Assembly: GCF_029633825.1 (NCBI RefSeq)
Contig: NZ_CP090640.1
Span: 1 to 64,000 of the forward strand
DNA: 64,000 nt
Direction: 5' to 3'
Source of the DNA: Burkholderia contaminans
GTDB taxonomy: Bacteria > Pseudomonadota > Gammaproteobacteria > Burkholderiales > Burkholderiaceae
Position 1 is the first letter of the stretch. The number at the start of each line of letters is the position of its first letter. This document shows positions 1 through 12,383 of this stretch, one piece after another. A model generated the notes under the pieces. It was not told where the DNA came from and did not search any database. It saw only the letters and a program-made list of their open reading frames with translations. Made by a program: the position numbers and the translations under genes.

Positions 1-20
1 CCCCGCCTTTCGGGCGGGGG
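1..20 (-). terminator. rRNA operon terminator stem (partial at window edge)
   Basis: The sequence folds as a CCCCGCC / GGGCGGGG stem just downstream of the 5S rRNA 3' end on the minus strand. The expected T-run would lie beyond the window, so only the hairpin is visible. Confidence 0.6.
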
Positions 21-35
21 TCTCTGGCTTAGGGA

Positions 36-150
36 GCCTGACGATTACCTACTTTCACACGGGAATCCGCACTATCATCGGCGTAGAGTCGTTTCACGGT
101 CCTGTTCGGGATGGGAAGGGGTGGGACCGACTCGCTATGGTCATCAGGCA
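36..150 (-). rRNA. rrf: 5S ribosomal RNA
   Basis: The reverse complement begins TGCCTGATGACC and ends near ATCGTCAGGCT. These ends pair as the 5S helix I, and the internal loop segment CCCATCCCGAACAGG is typical of beta-proteobacterial 5S rRNA. Ends are placed from the terminal helix and may be off by one or two bases. It is the last gene of the minus-strand rRNA operon. Confidence 0.95.
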
Positions 151-295
151 AAAGGGGTTGTTGCGCTGGCTTCGCAGCACAACCAATCCTGGAAGAAGCA
201 GTAATCTTGAGTTGTGTGTATCACACACGAGAATCAACTTATCGCTTTGGATCGCAGCCAGTGCTGTCGCACGGCGCCGATCTACAAGGCAGACT

Positions 296-3177
<2,882 letters not shown>

Positions 3178-3361
3178 CTATAACGAGTCTGTCTCATCGA
3201 CAGTCGCTACAGGTTGAGTTCTCGCGTTGTGCCGTATTCCAATTTAAGTCGAACATAGAGTTCGAATCATCTTGAGATACATCGATACAATCACAACCCG
3301 GATAACTTTCACGTCCATCTCAAGACGCTTCCGCTATCCAAATTACTTACTTCTTCCAGAT

Positions 3362-3375
3362 TGTTAAAGAACGAC
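3362..3375 (-). promoter_or_regulatory. boxA antitermination element in the 16S-23S spacer
   Basis: On the minus strand the spacer reads GTTCTTTAACAATCTGG ahead of the 23S gene. This matches the rrn boxA core (NusB/NusE binding) found in the spacer of proteobacterial rRNA operons. Assignment rests on the motif and its location. Confidence 0.65.
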
Positions 3376-3466
3376 AGCCGATATCATGCTTGATATCCTC
3401 TGACTGGCTCAATCGCCAATGACAAAGACTCGAACAATCGTCATTCGAATGTTTGTCATTGAAGAT

Positions 3467-3543
3467 TGGTGGAGGCGAGACGGGATCGAACCGACGACCC
3501 CCTGCTTGCAAAGCAGGTGCTCTCCCAGCTGAGCTATGCCCCC
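3467..3543 (-). tRNA. tRNA-Ala (anticodon TGC)
   Basis: The minus strand gives a cloverleaf beginning GGGGGCATAGCTCAGCTGGG, with anticodon loop TTTGCAA (anticodon TGC), T-loop TTCGATC and an encoded 3' CCA. It sits in the 16S-23S spacer next to tRNA-Ile, the standard arrangement for this kind of rRNA operon. Confidence 0.95.
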
Positions 3544-3582
3544 ATTGAGTACAGATGACCTCAGGTACCTACCGCCAGACAA

Positions 3583-3659
3583 TGGTGGGTCTGGTTGGAT
3601 TCGAACCAACGACCCCCGCCTTATCAAGACGGTGCTCTAACCGACTGAGCTACAGACCC
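3583..3659 (-). tRNA. tRNA-Ile (anticodon GAT)
   Basis: The minus strand gives a cloverleaf beginning GGGTCTGTAGCTCAGTCGG, with anticodon loop CTTGATAAG (anticodon GAT), T-loop TTCGAAT and an encoded CCA. It lies between 16S and tRNA-Ala. Confidence 0.97.
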
Positions 3660-3723
3660 CTGAGTCTGTCTTTAAATTTACAGCCGATAAGCGTGAGCGC
3701 TCAACTTCGCGAGATAGCTCTGG

Positions 3724-5256
<1,533 letters not shown>

Positions 5257-5432
5257 AACCTGTTACTGTTTTCGGTTCAGTTAAGAACCGGTCGCTCACT
5301 CAAAGCTGACAGGTAAATGAATTACTTCATAAACCTGACTTACTTTAGTGTGAGACTCTTGATACTTTCGCTATCTGATCCGAGGATCAGCTCGCTGCCA
5401 TCAAGCGCCCACACTTATCGGCTGTTAATTTT

Positions 5433-5441
5433 TAAAGAGCA
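5433..5441 (-). promoter_or_regulatory. boxA in the rRNA operon leader
   Basis: The minus strand reads TGCTCTTTA followed by AAAATTAACAGCCG. This is the classic leader boxA of rrn operons, lying between the promoter and 16S, and it is expected to nucleate the antitermination complex. Confidence 0.75.
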
Positions 5442-5500
5442 TTCTGCGAGGAACTTCGTGTTTCCCGGCAGCGCTGCGTTTTCAGCAGCAGAGAAGCGAG

Positions 5501-5529
5501 ATTATGAACCGTGTTTCGCAGCTCGTCAA
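5501..5529 (-). promoter_or_regulatory. rRNA operon promoter (sigma-70 type)
   Basis: On the minus strand the -35 is TTGACG (5524-5529) and the -10 is CATAAT (5501-5506), separated by exactly 17 bp. An A/T-rich GTAAAAAGTTG tract just upstream resembles an UP element. Transcription would start near 5494, about 50 bp before boxA. This is predicted from sequence only. Confidence 0.7.
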
Positions 5530-5822
5530 CAACTTTTTACACTACATCGTTGCGACTGCGGGGCTCAACTTCCAGGCCGGCTGCGCGCTACAGACTGCTG
5601 CGCTCCACCAACCTTGCTTCCCTCTCCCGCGCCGCGTTTCCGTTAGCGCGAAAGAGGCGTGATTGTAGGCACCCGCTTCGATCTGCGCAAGGGGTTTGAA
5701 GCAATTCTTTTCCAAAAGCTGCAATTTGGCCGGCCGGCCACGAGTCGGCACGAGACCGCTTATGGTGCAAAGAACGGACTAGAATGTGAGGTTCTTCGCC
5801 TCTTTCTATATACGTCTTTAAT
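5530..5822. other. Intergenic region between divergent rRNA operon and DUF2863 gene
   Basis: This stretch separates the rRNA promoter from the first plus-strand gene. It contains a GGCCGGCCGGCC palindrome near 5732 and a possible plus-strand -10 (TAGAAT, 5780-5785) for the downstream gene, without a convincing -35. I see no coding region in it. Confidence 0.5.
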
Positions 5823-7040
5823 ATGCGCCAGCGAATCGCCAAACGCCTCCCCCCCGATGCCGACAAACTGGTCGGTCTGTCGCTTGCGCTCTTCGCCTCG
5901 GGCAGCCGCATCGAGGACCGCTTCTGGGAAGCGAAGCTCGACGCGCTGCTCGCCAAGATTGTCCGCAACGGCAACCAGACCACGCTCGACGCAGCGCTCG
6001 ACCATCTGCAGCAGAATCATCCCGACACCTATGGCGCGCTCGCCGACATGGCCGAGACGCACAGCGAGTCGATGGTGATCGAGCATGACGGCCAACCGTT
6101 CGATGCGCTGCTCGTCGCCGTCCCGGTTCTCGCCTGGACGCGCTACATGATTCCATCGGGCCCGCTCAAGGGCGACGTTGCCGACGCGCTGCGAACGCAC
6201 CTGCAGGCACACGTCCTTGCGAACGGGACCCTCGTCGGGCTTGCCCCGTTCCTCTACAGCATCGACCAGCTACCGCGGCATCACGTCGAGACCTACCGGC
6301 TTGCCCAGCAGCTCTCGCACGCGGCGATCAGCCAGCATACGCCCAAGCTCAGCTTCGGCGACCTGCCCGAAACCTCGCCGATCCTGGCCGACCCGCGCTT
6401 CCTGCTCGCCGTCGTCGCAGCCCCCGCCGGCGCACCGCTGTTCCGCTGGCAGGAAGAAGAAAACGGCAGCCGGATCGAACGCGGCCAGTGCCTCGAGCAA
6501 TGGACGACCCAGGGCGGCCCGAACCTGTCGATCGCGCTGCCCGGCTGCGAATTCGAATGCCTGCTTCCGGACGCGTACTATTCGGCTTGCCGGGATGCGG
6601 ACGAACGCATCCGTCCACATACGGTCCGAACGGCCATTCGTTATCTATTCGACACACTTGGTGCAGCACCGCAAGAGCTGCGCGCGGTGGTCGCCGGCTT
6701 CGGCGAACGCCGTATCGACGAGTACCGTGTCGGCTTCACACGGCGTGCCAGCAACGACGTAATCTACGGCGTCGTGTGGCCGCTGTACGGTCGCGAAAAC
6801 GGCGACCTGTCGATCGACGGGGCGACGCTCGAAGGCGAAGCGCCGATCGAAGGACCGGTCGAGGAAATCGTGAATCTGCTGAAGGAATGCGGCGTAACCG
6901 ACGTCAGGCGGCACGCGGGCCGCTTCGAACCCGAATATTGCGATGACTGCGGCGTGCCGCTCTACGCAGATCCGCTAGGCGAAATCGTCCACGCCGAAAT
7001 GCCGGAAGACGCGTCACCCGCCCAGCCGCACTTCCACTAA
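5823..7040 (+). CDS. DUF2863 family protein of unknown function
   Basis: This is a 405-residue soluble protein with no signal peptide or membrane segment. Its composition and opening residues (MRQRIAKRLPPDADKL) match the DUF2863 family known from Burkholderiales, for which I know no established function. The C-terminal part holds a CDDCGVPLY segment, whose CxxC pair could bind a metal, but this is speculative. The gene is divergent from the rRNA operon and ends in a hairpin terminator, so it is probably monocistronic. The ATG has no obvious Shine-Dalgarno sequence, so the start is less certain than the gene. Confidence 0.8.
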   Translation: MRQRIAKRLPPDADKLVGLSLALFASGSRIEDRFWEAKLDALLAKIVRNGNQTTLDAALDHLQQNHPDTYGALADMAETHSESMVIEHDGQPFDALLVAVPVLAWTRYMIPSGPLKGDVADALRTHLQAHVLANGTLVGLAPFLYSIDQLPRHHVETYRLAQQLSHAAISQHTPKLSFGDLPETSPILADPRFLLAVVAAPAGAPLFRWQEEENGSRIERGQCLEQWTTQGGPNLSIALPGCEFECLLPDAYYSACRDADERIRPHTVRTAIRYLFDTLGAAPQELRAVVAGFGERRIDEYRVGFTRRASNDVIYGVVWPLYGRENGDLSIDGATLEGEAPIEGPVEEIVNLLKECGVTDVRRHAGRFEPEYCDDCGVPLYADPLGEIVHAEMPEDASPAQPHFH

Positions 7041-7078
7041 CTCGCAGCACAGCAGGCCCTGACAGCCTGCCCATCTGA

Positions 7079-7112
7079 AGCCGCTCACGGTTCCCGCCGG
7101 AGCGGCTTTTTA
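7079..7112 (+). terminator. Rho-independent terminator after the DUF2863 gene
   Basis: A stem AGCCGCT / AGCGGCT (7079-7085 with 7101-7107) is followed by a T-run, 38 bp past the stop codon. Confidence 0.85.
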
Positions 7113-7255
7113 CTTGTCCGCCCTCCCGCCACCCGAAATTTCATACTTTTCCTAAGCCTTTCAGCCAAGCAGACATCGTGTAAGGTCTTTGTCATCATCA
7201 GACCCAAGACATGCCAGACGGCAGATATGAATGGCTCACATCAAGGAGGTTGAAT

Positions 7256-8092
7256 ATGCGGTTCCTGATACTCAATTCAGACGCCGAGCGGCGTGACGGA
7301 CTGAAGGCCCTGTTGCGACAGATCGACCGTCACGCCGGCATCAACGATGCGCACGACAGTTTTCAGGCGCGCAGGCTGCTGCGTAACCAGCGTTTCGACC
7401 TCGTCGCGATCGACTGGCTCGACGTAGGCCGGCTCAGCGAGCTTCAGGCGATTTGCAGCGCGTGCTCGCCGACACCCGTCGCCGTCCTGGTCGACGAAAC
7501 ATCGCCCGAAGCCATCCAGCGCTTCTTCAACTACGGTGTCGCCGGCGTGATCCCGCATTCCACGCGGCCGCAGTTGATCGTACGTGCGCTCGAGATCGTG
7601 CTGCTGGGCGGGCATTACATTCCGCCGATCGCGCTCCGCCTGCTGCCTTCTACTGCTGCGGCGCGCTACGACGCCCATTTCCAGACGCTCGCCGAGTCGC
7701 TTCCCCGGCGGCGGGCGAGCGGCCTCCTGTCGCCGCGGCAAGCGCAGATCATGCGCTTCGTCCACATGGGCAACACCAACAAGATGATCGCTCGTACACT
7801 CGGCATCAGCGAAGGCACCGTCAAAATCCACCTAGCCAGCATCTTCCAGCAGCTTGGCGCCGCCAACCGCGCCGCCGCGGTCGCGATCTACAACGGCTGG
7901 CTGTCGCCCCATCTCGAGGTGCTGCTGGCGAACCGCAATCGCGCGCGCAAGCCGCCCATCGGCGAGCACGGCCCAGTTCCGCTGCGTATGCAACGGAGCG
8001 ACCGGCCGTACCCGTTGCCGGCGCCGATCGATAGCGCGCAGGACCTGCCGATCGCCGCCGAGCCGCCAGCGCGGTTCCGGCGCGGACGCTAG
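7256..8092 (+). CDS. LuxR/NarL-type response regulator with a degenerate receiver domain
   Basis: The start is set at 7256 because AAGGAGGT lies 5 bp upstream; an upstream ATG at 7211 lacks this. The 278-residue product has an N-terminal CheY-like receiver (about 1-125) with acidic Asp9 and a candidate phospho-acceptor Asp53. The conserved Thr/Ser and Lys positions of receivers are not preserved: the region after beta-4 reads VLVDETS, and the usual Lys-Pro is replaced by HSTRP. A LuxR helix-turn-helix follows (about 165-225; GLLSPRQAQIM, NKMIARTLGISEGTVKIHL). No histidine kinase lies nearby. It is probably an orphan DNA-binding regulator; phosphorylation is doubtful and the target genes are unknown. 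Confidence 0.85.
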   Translation: MRFLILNSDAERRDGLKALLRQIDRHAGINDAHDSFQARRLLRNQRFDLVAIDWLDVGRLSELQAICSACSPTPVAVLVDETSPEAIQRFFNYGVAGVIPHSTRPQLIVRALEIVLLGGHYIPPIALRLLPSTAAARYDAHFQTLAESLPRRRASGLLSPRQAQIMRFVHMGNTNKMIARTLGISEGTVKIHLASIFQQLGAANRAAAVAIYNGWLSPHLEVLLANRNRARKPPIGEHGPVPLRMQRSDRPYPLPAPIDSAQDLPIAAEPPARFRRGR

Positions 8093-8167
8093 TCAAACAG
8101 TCTCGATATTGCGACGGTCGACGTGTGCGGATTCCCACCTTTGATGCTCAACGAGTAATATGGACGC

Positions 8168-8842
8168 ATGGGTTTTCTTTTCACACCGCTTCCGCTCTGG
8201 GTGGGCATCGGTGGCTGGATCGCCGCCGTGGCCCTGCTCGCGCTCGCGATCTGGAATCGTCCCTTCGTGCGCCTGCAGGACGCCACGCTCCAGCACGTGT
8301 GGCTCGCGCTCGTCACCGCCATTGCGGTCCTCTGGGCCTCGAATGCGTGGCTCGACGATGGCATCGTCATGCATCTGCTTGGCGCGACGCTGCTCGTCAC
8401 GCTATTCGACTGGACACTCGCACTGATCGCGATGGGCGCCGTCACGGCGGTCGCCGCGATCATCTTCGATGCGCCCTGGCAAGGCATCGGCCTGACCTAT
8501 CTGATCTACGGCGCGCTGCCGGTTGCCGTGTCGGCATTGCTGCAGCGCGCCGCACTCGCATGGTTGCCGCACAATCTCGCGTCGTTCATTACCGGCCAGG
8601 GATTCCTGTCGCCGGCAATCGCGATCATCACGGTCGCCGCTGCCGCTGCCGGGGTTCAGCTCGCACTCGCGGATGGCGCTCCCGTCGTGATTCCCGCCGG
8701 CTATCTGCTGAACACCGCGCTGCTCGCACTCGGCGAAGCGTGGTTCACCGGCATGGCGACCGCACTCATCGCCGTCTATCGTCCCGCATGGGTCACGACC
8801 TTCGACGTTCGGCGCTACCGTCTCGGCGGCCCGCGCGCCTGA
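8168..8842 (+). CDS. Integral membrane protein, CbiM-like (energy-coupling factor permease-type)
   Basis: The 224-residue product is almost wholly hydrophobic, with about six predicted membrane helices and a basic C-terminus. The MHLLGATLLVTLFDWTLAL segment and overall size resemble the CbiM-like predicted membrane proteins (COG3235) often annotated as ECF transporter permeases for Co or Ni. No ATPase, CbiQ-like T-component or small CbiN gene is adjacent, and no cobalamin riboswitch is visible upstream, so metal transport is only a family-based guess. It follows the LuxR-type gene by 75 bp on the same strand. Confidence 0.65.
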   Translation: MGFLFTPLPLWVGIGGWIAAVALLALAIWNRPFVRLQDATLQHVWLALVTAIAVLWASNAWLDDGIVMHLLGATLLVTLFDWTLALIAMGAVTAVAAIIFDAPWQGIGLTYLIYGALPVAVSALLQRAALAWLPHNLASFITGQGFLSPAIAIITVAAAAAGVQLALADGAPVVIPAGYLLNTALLALGEAWFTGMATALIAVYRPAWVTTFDVRRYRLGGPRA

Positions 8843-8981
8843 ATTACCCTCCGGCGGCGCCGCCGTCATCACGAGCCGACAGTCTCTCGTTCAGTACGGC
8901 AGAATGCGACATCTACTGCCGCACAACTTTTTTACGCTAAGATTGAACTCCGGTTCTTCATTGGGCATCTATACGTGCCCG

Positions 8982-9635
8982 ATGTCTCATTCGCTCCTCA
9001 CCAATAACCAGATGGACAGCTCTCCTGCGTCGCTCCGGATTTTCCGGGCGCTCGGCAAGCTGGCAGCCTGTATTGCGGGCCTGTCGCTTGCGCTTCCGAC
9101 ACCGGCATTCGCCGATCTGCTCGACCAGCGCTCCGAACTGATCAACAAATTCGTCAACGAAATGCATGCCGATCCGCTCGCCGCCGATTGTGCAGCGCAC
9201 GGCAGCTTCATCGCCAGCACGTCGTCGGCCTTCGACCGCGTCGACTTCGCGCCGAACGCATTCGACAGCGGCAACGCGACGATCACGCCATGGAACGACT
9301 CGTTCGACCAGGGCAAGCAGCGCGTGAAGGTCGACAATATCGTCACTGTCGACGGCCTCGGCATCCACAGCGACGGCAGCGACCCGACGCCGCTGAAATT
9401 CCGATGCGGCTATGTCGGTCAGCAGATGCTCGCGTTCAGCTGGAACGACCCGGTTCCGCCGCTTAGGCCGCGCGTCGAGCGCTCCTCGTCCTCGACGAAG
9501 AAATTCAAGGGCAAGTCGCACCGAGGCAAGGGCAAGGCAAAGGCATCGGGCCGTACCGGCAGCAAGAAGGCCGTCGCAACGAAAAAGTCGAGCGGCCAGA
9601 AGAAGGTCGTGAAGAAGACCGCGAAGAAGTCCTGA
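8982..9635 (+). CDS. Secreted protein with a lysine-rich basic C-terminal tail (possible BspC-like)
   Basis: From the ATG at 8982 the product has 217 residues. A signal peptide is likely (hydrophobic AACIAGLSLALPTPAFA with an AFA-type cleavage site), followed by a mature domain beginning DLLDQRSEL that carries two cysteines, which could form a disulfide. The last 50 or so residues are rich in Lys, Ser and Gly (repeated KK and GK pairs), like a histone H1 tail. I tentatively connect it to Burkholderia proteins annotated as BspC-domain, whose function I do not know. Another in-frame ATG at 8904 would add residues before the signal peptide and is less likely. A strong terminator follows. Confidence 0.7.
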   Translation: MSHSLLTNNQMDSSPASLRIFRALGKLAACIAGLSLALPTPAFADLLDQRSELINKFVNEMHADPLAADCAAHGSFIASTSSAFDRVDFAPNAFDSGNATITPWNDSFDQGKQRVKVDNIVTVDGLGIHSDGSDPTPLKFRCGYVGQQMLAFSWNDPVPPLRPRVERSSSSTKKFKGKSHRGKGKAKASGRTGSKKAVATKKSSGQKKVVKKTAKKS

Positions 9636-9661
9636 TCCGCCGAAGCGACATCGACATAAGC

Positions 9662-9700
9662 AAAAAAAGCCGGGGCATCCTGAGATGCCCCGGCTTTTTT
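9662..9700. terminator. Bidirectional Rho-independent terminator
   Basis: A perfect 11-bp stem GCCGGGGCATC / GATGCCCCGGC (9669-9679 with 9684-9694) has a CTGA loop, with an A-run before it and a T-run after it. It can serve both the secreted-protein gene (plus) and the convergent carboxypeptidase gene (minus). Confidence 0.95.
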
Positions 9701-9720
9701 CATTCGGCGACGCGCTACGC

Positions 9721-10875
9721 TTACGCGAACGTGTCGACGTGCACCAGGATCGCCGCCAGCATCGCCGCACCAAGCGCCGCGCTTCGCTCGCCGTTCCAGC
9801 CGACGCGTTCGTCGGGCAGGTTCGCGTTGTCCTTGAACGGCATCTCGAGCGTCAGCGACAAACAGCCGAACTGGTGGCCGATGTACTTCGACGCGAGCTT
9901 GAGCGCGTCCTCCTTGTACTTGCTTGCGGCGTAGCCGTGCTCCGTCTGGAAGTCGGGGCTCGCGACCTTGAATGCCTCGATGAACGCGGTCTGCTCCTTG
10001 CCCTGCTGCTCGGTGAAGCTCGGCAGCATCTCGGAGCCGGCAACGAACACATAAGGCAGATCTTCGTCGCCATGAATGTCGAAGAACATGTCGCAGCCGA
10101 TCGCATGGATTGCATCGCGCACGGCCAGCACCTCGGGGCTGCGCTCGGCATCGGGCGCCATCCACTCGCGGTTCAGGTTCGCGCCTGCCGCATTGGTGCG
10201 CAGGTTGCCATGCACGCTGCCGTCGGGGTTCATGTTCGGGACGATATAGAACGTCGCACGATCGTACAGCTTGCGCGCGACCGGATCGCCAGCCCAGTCG
10301 CCCCATCCGGCGAGCCGCTTGACGAGGCCCTCGACGAACCACTCGGCCATCGACTCGCCGGGATGCTGGCGTGCGATGATCCACACCTTCTTCTTCGGCG
10401 CGCCGTCGGTTTCCGGCGTACCGAGCGTCAGCAGCGACATCGGGCGATCTTCAACCGTCCGGCCGAGTTCGACGACGCTCGCCTGCGGCAACTGCTGGAC
10501 CGCGCCGAGAAACGCCGCGTGACGCTCTTCCGAGTACGGTTCGAAATACGCGTAGTAGATGCTGTCGAAATCCGGCGTATGGTCGATGGTCATCGTCTTG
10601 CCGTCGAACGTCGTCGGCACGCGGAACCAGTCGACCCGGTCATAGCTCGCCACCGCGCTGTAATTGCGCCAGCCCGACGGATACGCGCATTCGGCAGCAT
10701 TCTCGAACGTCATCACGCAGCGCTGGCCGCGCGCACCGGTCAAGCGGTAGTAAAACCATTGCGCGAATTCCGAGCGGGTGTCGCCGCGCACGCGCAGCCG
10801 AATCGCATCGGGACTGTCGCACGACACGACGTCGATTGCGCCTGCGTCGAAATTGCTGGTGATCGAAAGGGCCAT
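9721..10875 (-). CDS. M14-family zinc carboxypeptidase (cytosolic carboxypeptidase-like)
   Basis: The 384-residue protein lacks a signal peptide. It has an N-terminal beta-rich domain (about 1-125) typical of cytosolic carboxypeptidases, then an M14 catalytic domain. Zinc ligands are visible as His171 and Glu174 (HPGES) and His268 (DIHGDED). The substrate-binding NLNREW segment (Arg236) and a candidate catalytic Glu344 (LTLEMP) are present. Family knowledge suggests removal of C-terminal amino acids, with acidic residues in the eukaryotic relatives; the bacterial substrate is unknown. The start has a good AAAGGAGAG site, immediately preceded by a long hairpin. The gene is convergent with the secreted-protein gene. 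Confidence 0.88.
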   Translation of the reverse strand: MALSITSNFDAGAIDVVSCDSPDAIRLRVRGDTRSEFAQWFYYRLTGARGQRCVMTFENAAECAYPSGWRNYSAVASYDRVDWFRVPTTFDGKTMTIDHTPDFDSIYYAYFEPYSEERHAAFLGAVQQLPQASVVELGRTVEDRPMSLLTLGTPETDGAPKKKVWIIARQHPGESMAEWFVEGLVKRLAGWGDWAGDPVARKLYDRATFYIVPNMNPDGSVHGNLRTNAAGANLNREWMAPDAERSPEVLAVRDAIHAIGCDMFFDIHGDEDLPYVFVAGSEMLPSFTEQQGKEQTAFIEAFKVASPDFQTEHGYAASKYKEDALKLASKYIGHQFGCLSLTLEMPFKDNANLPDERVGWNGERSAALGAAMLAAILVHVDTFA

Positions 10876-10892
10876 CTGTCTCTCCTTTGTCG

Positions 10893-10924
10893 ACCGGCGT
10901 TAGCGCTTTAGCGCTTACGCCGGT
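10893..10924 (-). other. Near-perfect hairpin in the 5' UTR of the M14 carboxypeptidase gene
   Basis: Two 14-nt arms (10893-10906 and 10911-10924) pair with a single mismatch around a TTTA loop. On the minus strand it sits just before the AAAGGAGAG ribosome-binding site. There is no T-run, so it does not look like a terminator for the upstream yaaA gene. Confidence 0.6.
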
Positions 10925-11012
10925 CCCATGTAAAGCTGGCGACCGGAACAGGCCGTGTAGCACTTGTCCGGCCTCATGCATGCACCGGCCGTCTCGTGAA
11001 CGGCCGACAGGG

Positions 11013-11795
11013 TCACTCGCCGACTCGCCGGCGAAATACGTACGTCGAATCGTTCGACGCGGTTGCATCGAACGCATAGCCTTCCGTCGTGAAATCCTTC
11101 AGCGCCTTCGGGTCGGCAATACGGTTCTCGACGATAAAACGCGCCATCAGGCCGCGCGCACGCTTCGCATGGAAGCTGATGATCTTGTAGCGGCCGCCCT
11201 TCCAGTCCTCGAACACCGGCGTGATGACGGGCGCGGCCAGCAGTTTCGGCTTGACCGACTTGAAGTATTCGGTCGATGCGCAGTTGACCAGCACGCGCGC
11301 CGCGCCGCTGCGCGTTTCGAGCTGTTCATTCAGCGCCCGCGTGATGCGGTCGCCCCAGAACGCGTACAGATCCTTGCCGCGCGCGTTCGCGAAGCGCGTA
11401 CCCATCTCGAGCCGGTACGGCTGCAGCAGGTCGAGCGGACGCAACAGCCCGTACAGGCCCGACAGCACGCGCACGTGCTGCTGCGCATAGTCGAGATCGG
11501 CGGACGACAGCGATTTGGCGTCGAATCCTTCATAGACGTCACCGTTGAACGCGAGCACAGCCTGTTTCGCGTTGGCCGGGGTAAAGGTTCGCGACCAGTC
11601 CGCGTAGCGCTGGAAATTCAGGCGTGCGAGCGGATCGGAAATATCCATCAGCGTCGCGATGTCCTGCGGCGACAGCTTGCGCAGGCCGTCGATCAGCTCG
11701 GACGCGTCGTCGACGAATGCAGGCTTCGTGTAAGACTGGACGTGCGCGGGCGTATCGTAGTCGAGGGATTTGGCTGGAGAGAGAACGATTATCAT
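11013..11795 (-). CDS. yaaA: YaaA family peroxide-stress protein
   Basis: The 260-residue product opens [13 protein letters not shown] and contains [20 protein letters not shown] and [10 protein letters not shown], the hallmark blocks of the YaaA/DUF328 family. E. coli YaaA lowers free iron during hydrogen peroxide stress and has a DNA-binding fold. Length matches the family (about 258). The gene is divergent from the PIN-domain gene and upstream of the M14 carboxypeptidase gene, with 137 bp between them that hold two hairpins. Confidence 0.93.
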   Translation of the reverse strand: MIIVLSPAKSLDYDTPAHVQSYTKPAFVDDASELIDGLRKLSPQDIATLMDISDPLARLNFQRYADWSRTFTPANAKQAVLAFNGDVYEGFDAKSLSSADLDYAQQHVRVLSGLYGLLRPLDLLQPYRLEMGTRFANARGKDLYAFWGDRITRALNEQLETRSGAARVLVNCASTEYFKSVKPKLLAAPVITPVFEDWKGGRYKIISFHAKRARGLMARFIVENRIADPKALKDFTTEGYAFDATASNDSTYVFRRRVGE

Positions 11796-11852
11796 AGAGG
11801 CTCGCTGGCACGCCGTGCCTTGCGGTCAGACGAAAACCACCGATTGTAACGA

Positions 11853-12350
11853 ATGACCCGCTCTCTCGCCCCGCACGCCGCGCACCGCGTCGTGCTCGAC
11901 TCGAACGTCTGGATCGACATCCTCGTATTCGACGACCCCGCCACGCGCCCGATCCGGGCCGCGCTGGAAAGCGGCGCGCTGGCCGCCGTGATCGACTGCC
12001 GCTGCCTGACCGAGCTCGAATACGTGCTCGACTATCCGCAGTTCCAGTCGCGCGCCATCGACAAGGCGGCCGCACTCGCGACCGTCTCCCGGCTCGCGAG
12101 TCTCGTCGAGCCGCCGCCCGTCGACGCCAACGCGCCGCCGCTGCCGAAGTGCAAGGACCGAGACGACCAGAAGTTTCTGGAACTCGCCCGCGCCGCGCAG
12201 GCCGACTGGCTCGTGTCGAAAGACCGAGCGCTGCTGAAGCTCGCGAAGCGCACCGCACGCGACTTCGGCTTCCGGATCGCGCAGCCCGCGCCATTTACCG
12301 AGGCCTGCTCGCTCGACGCCGCGCCGGACACGACGACCACGCCGGCCTGA
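11853..12350 (+). CDS. PIN-domain protein (COG1569-type putative toxin nuclease)
   Basis: The 165-residue product has the PIN acidic constellation: Asp in VVLDSNVWID, Glu in CLTELEYVL, and Asp residues in KDRDDQKFLELA and WLVSKDRALL. Such domains are Mg-dependent ribonucleases. Proteins of this subfamily are often labelled as putative toxin-antitoxin components, but no small antitoxin gene overlaps or precedes this one, so a toxin role is unsupported. It is followed closely by the aminotransferase gene, 33 bp downstream on the same strand. Confidence 0.85.
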   Translation: MTRSLAPHAAHRVVLDSNVWIDILVFDDPATRPIRAALESGALAAVIDCRCLTELEYVLDYPQFQSRAIDKAAALATVSRLASLVEPPPVDANAPPLPKCKDRDDQKFLELARAAQADWLVSKDRALLKLAKRTARDFGFRIAQPAPFTEACSLDAAPDTTTTPA

Positions 12351-12383
12351 CCTAGGCCGCACCACCCGATTTCGACCGTATCG

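Noticed and set aside
8093..8167. Possible cobalamin or metal riboswitch ahead of the CbiM-like gene
   Set aside because: The gap is only 75 bp and has no B12-box or other conserved riboswitch core.
11853..12350. PIN protein as the toxin of a toxin-antitoxin pair
   Set aside because: No small upstream or downstream partner gene overlaps it; the neighbours are yaaA (divergent) and an aminotransferase.
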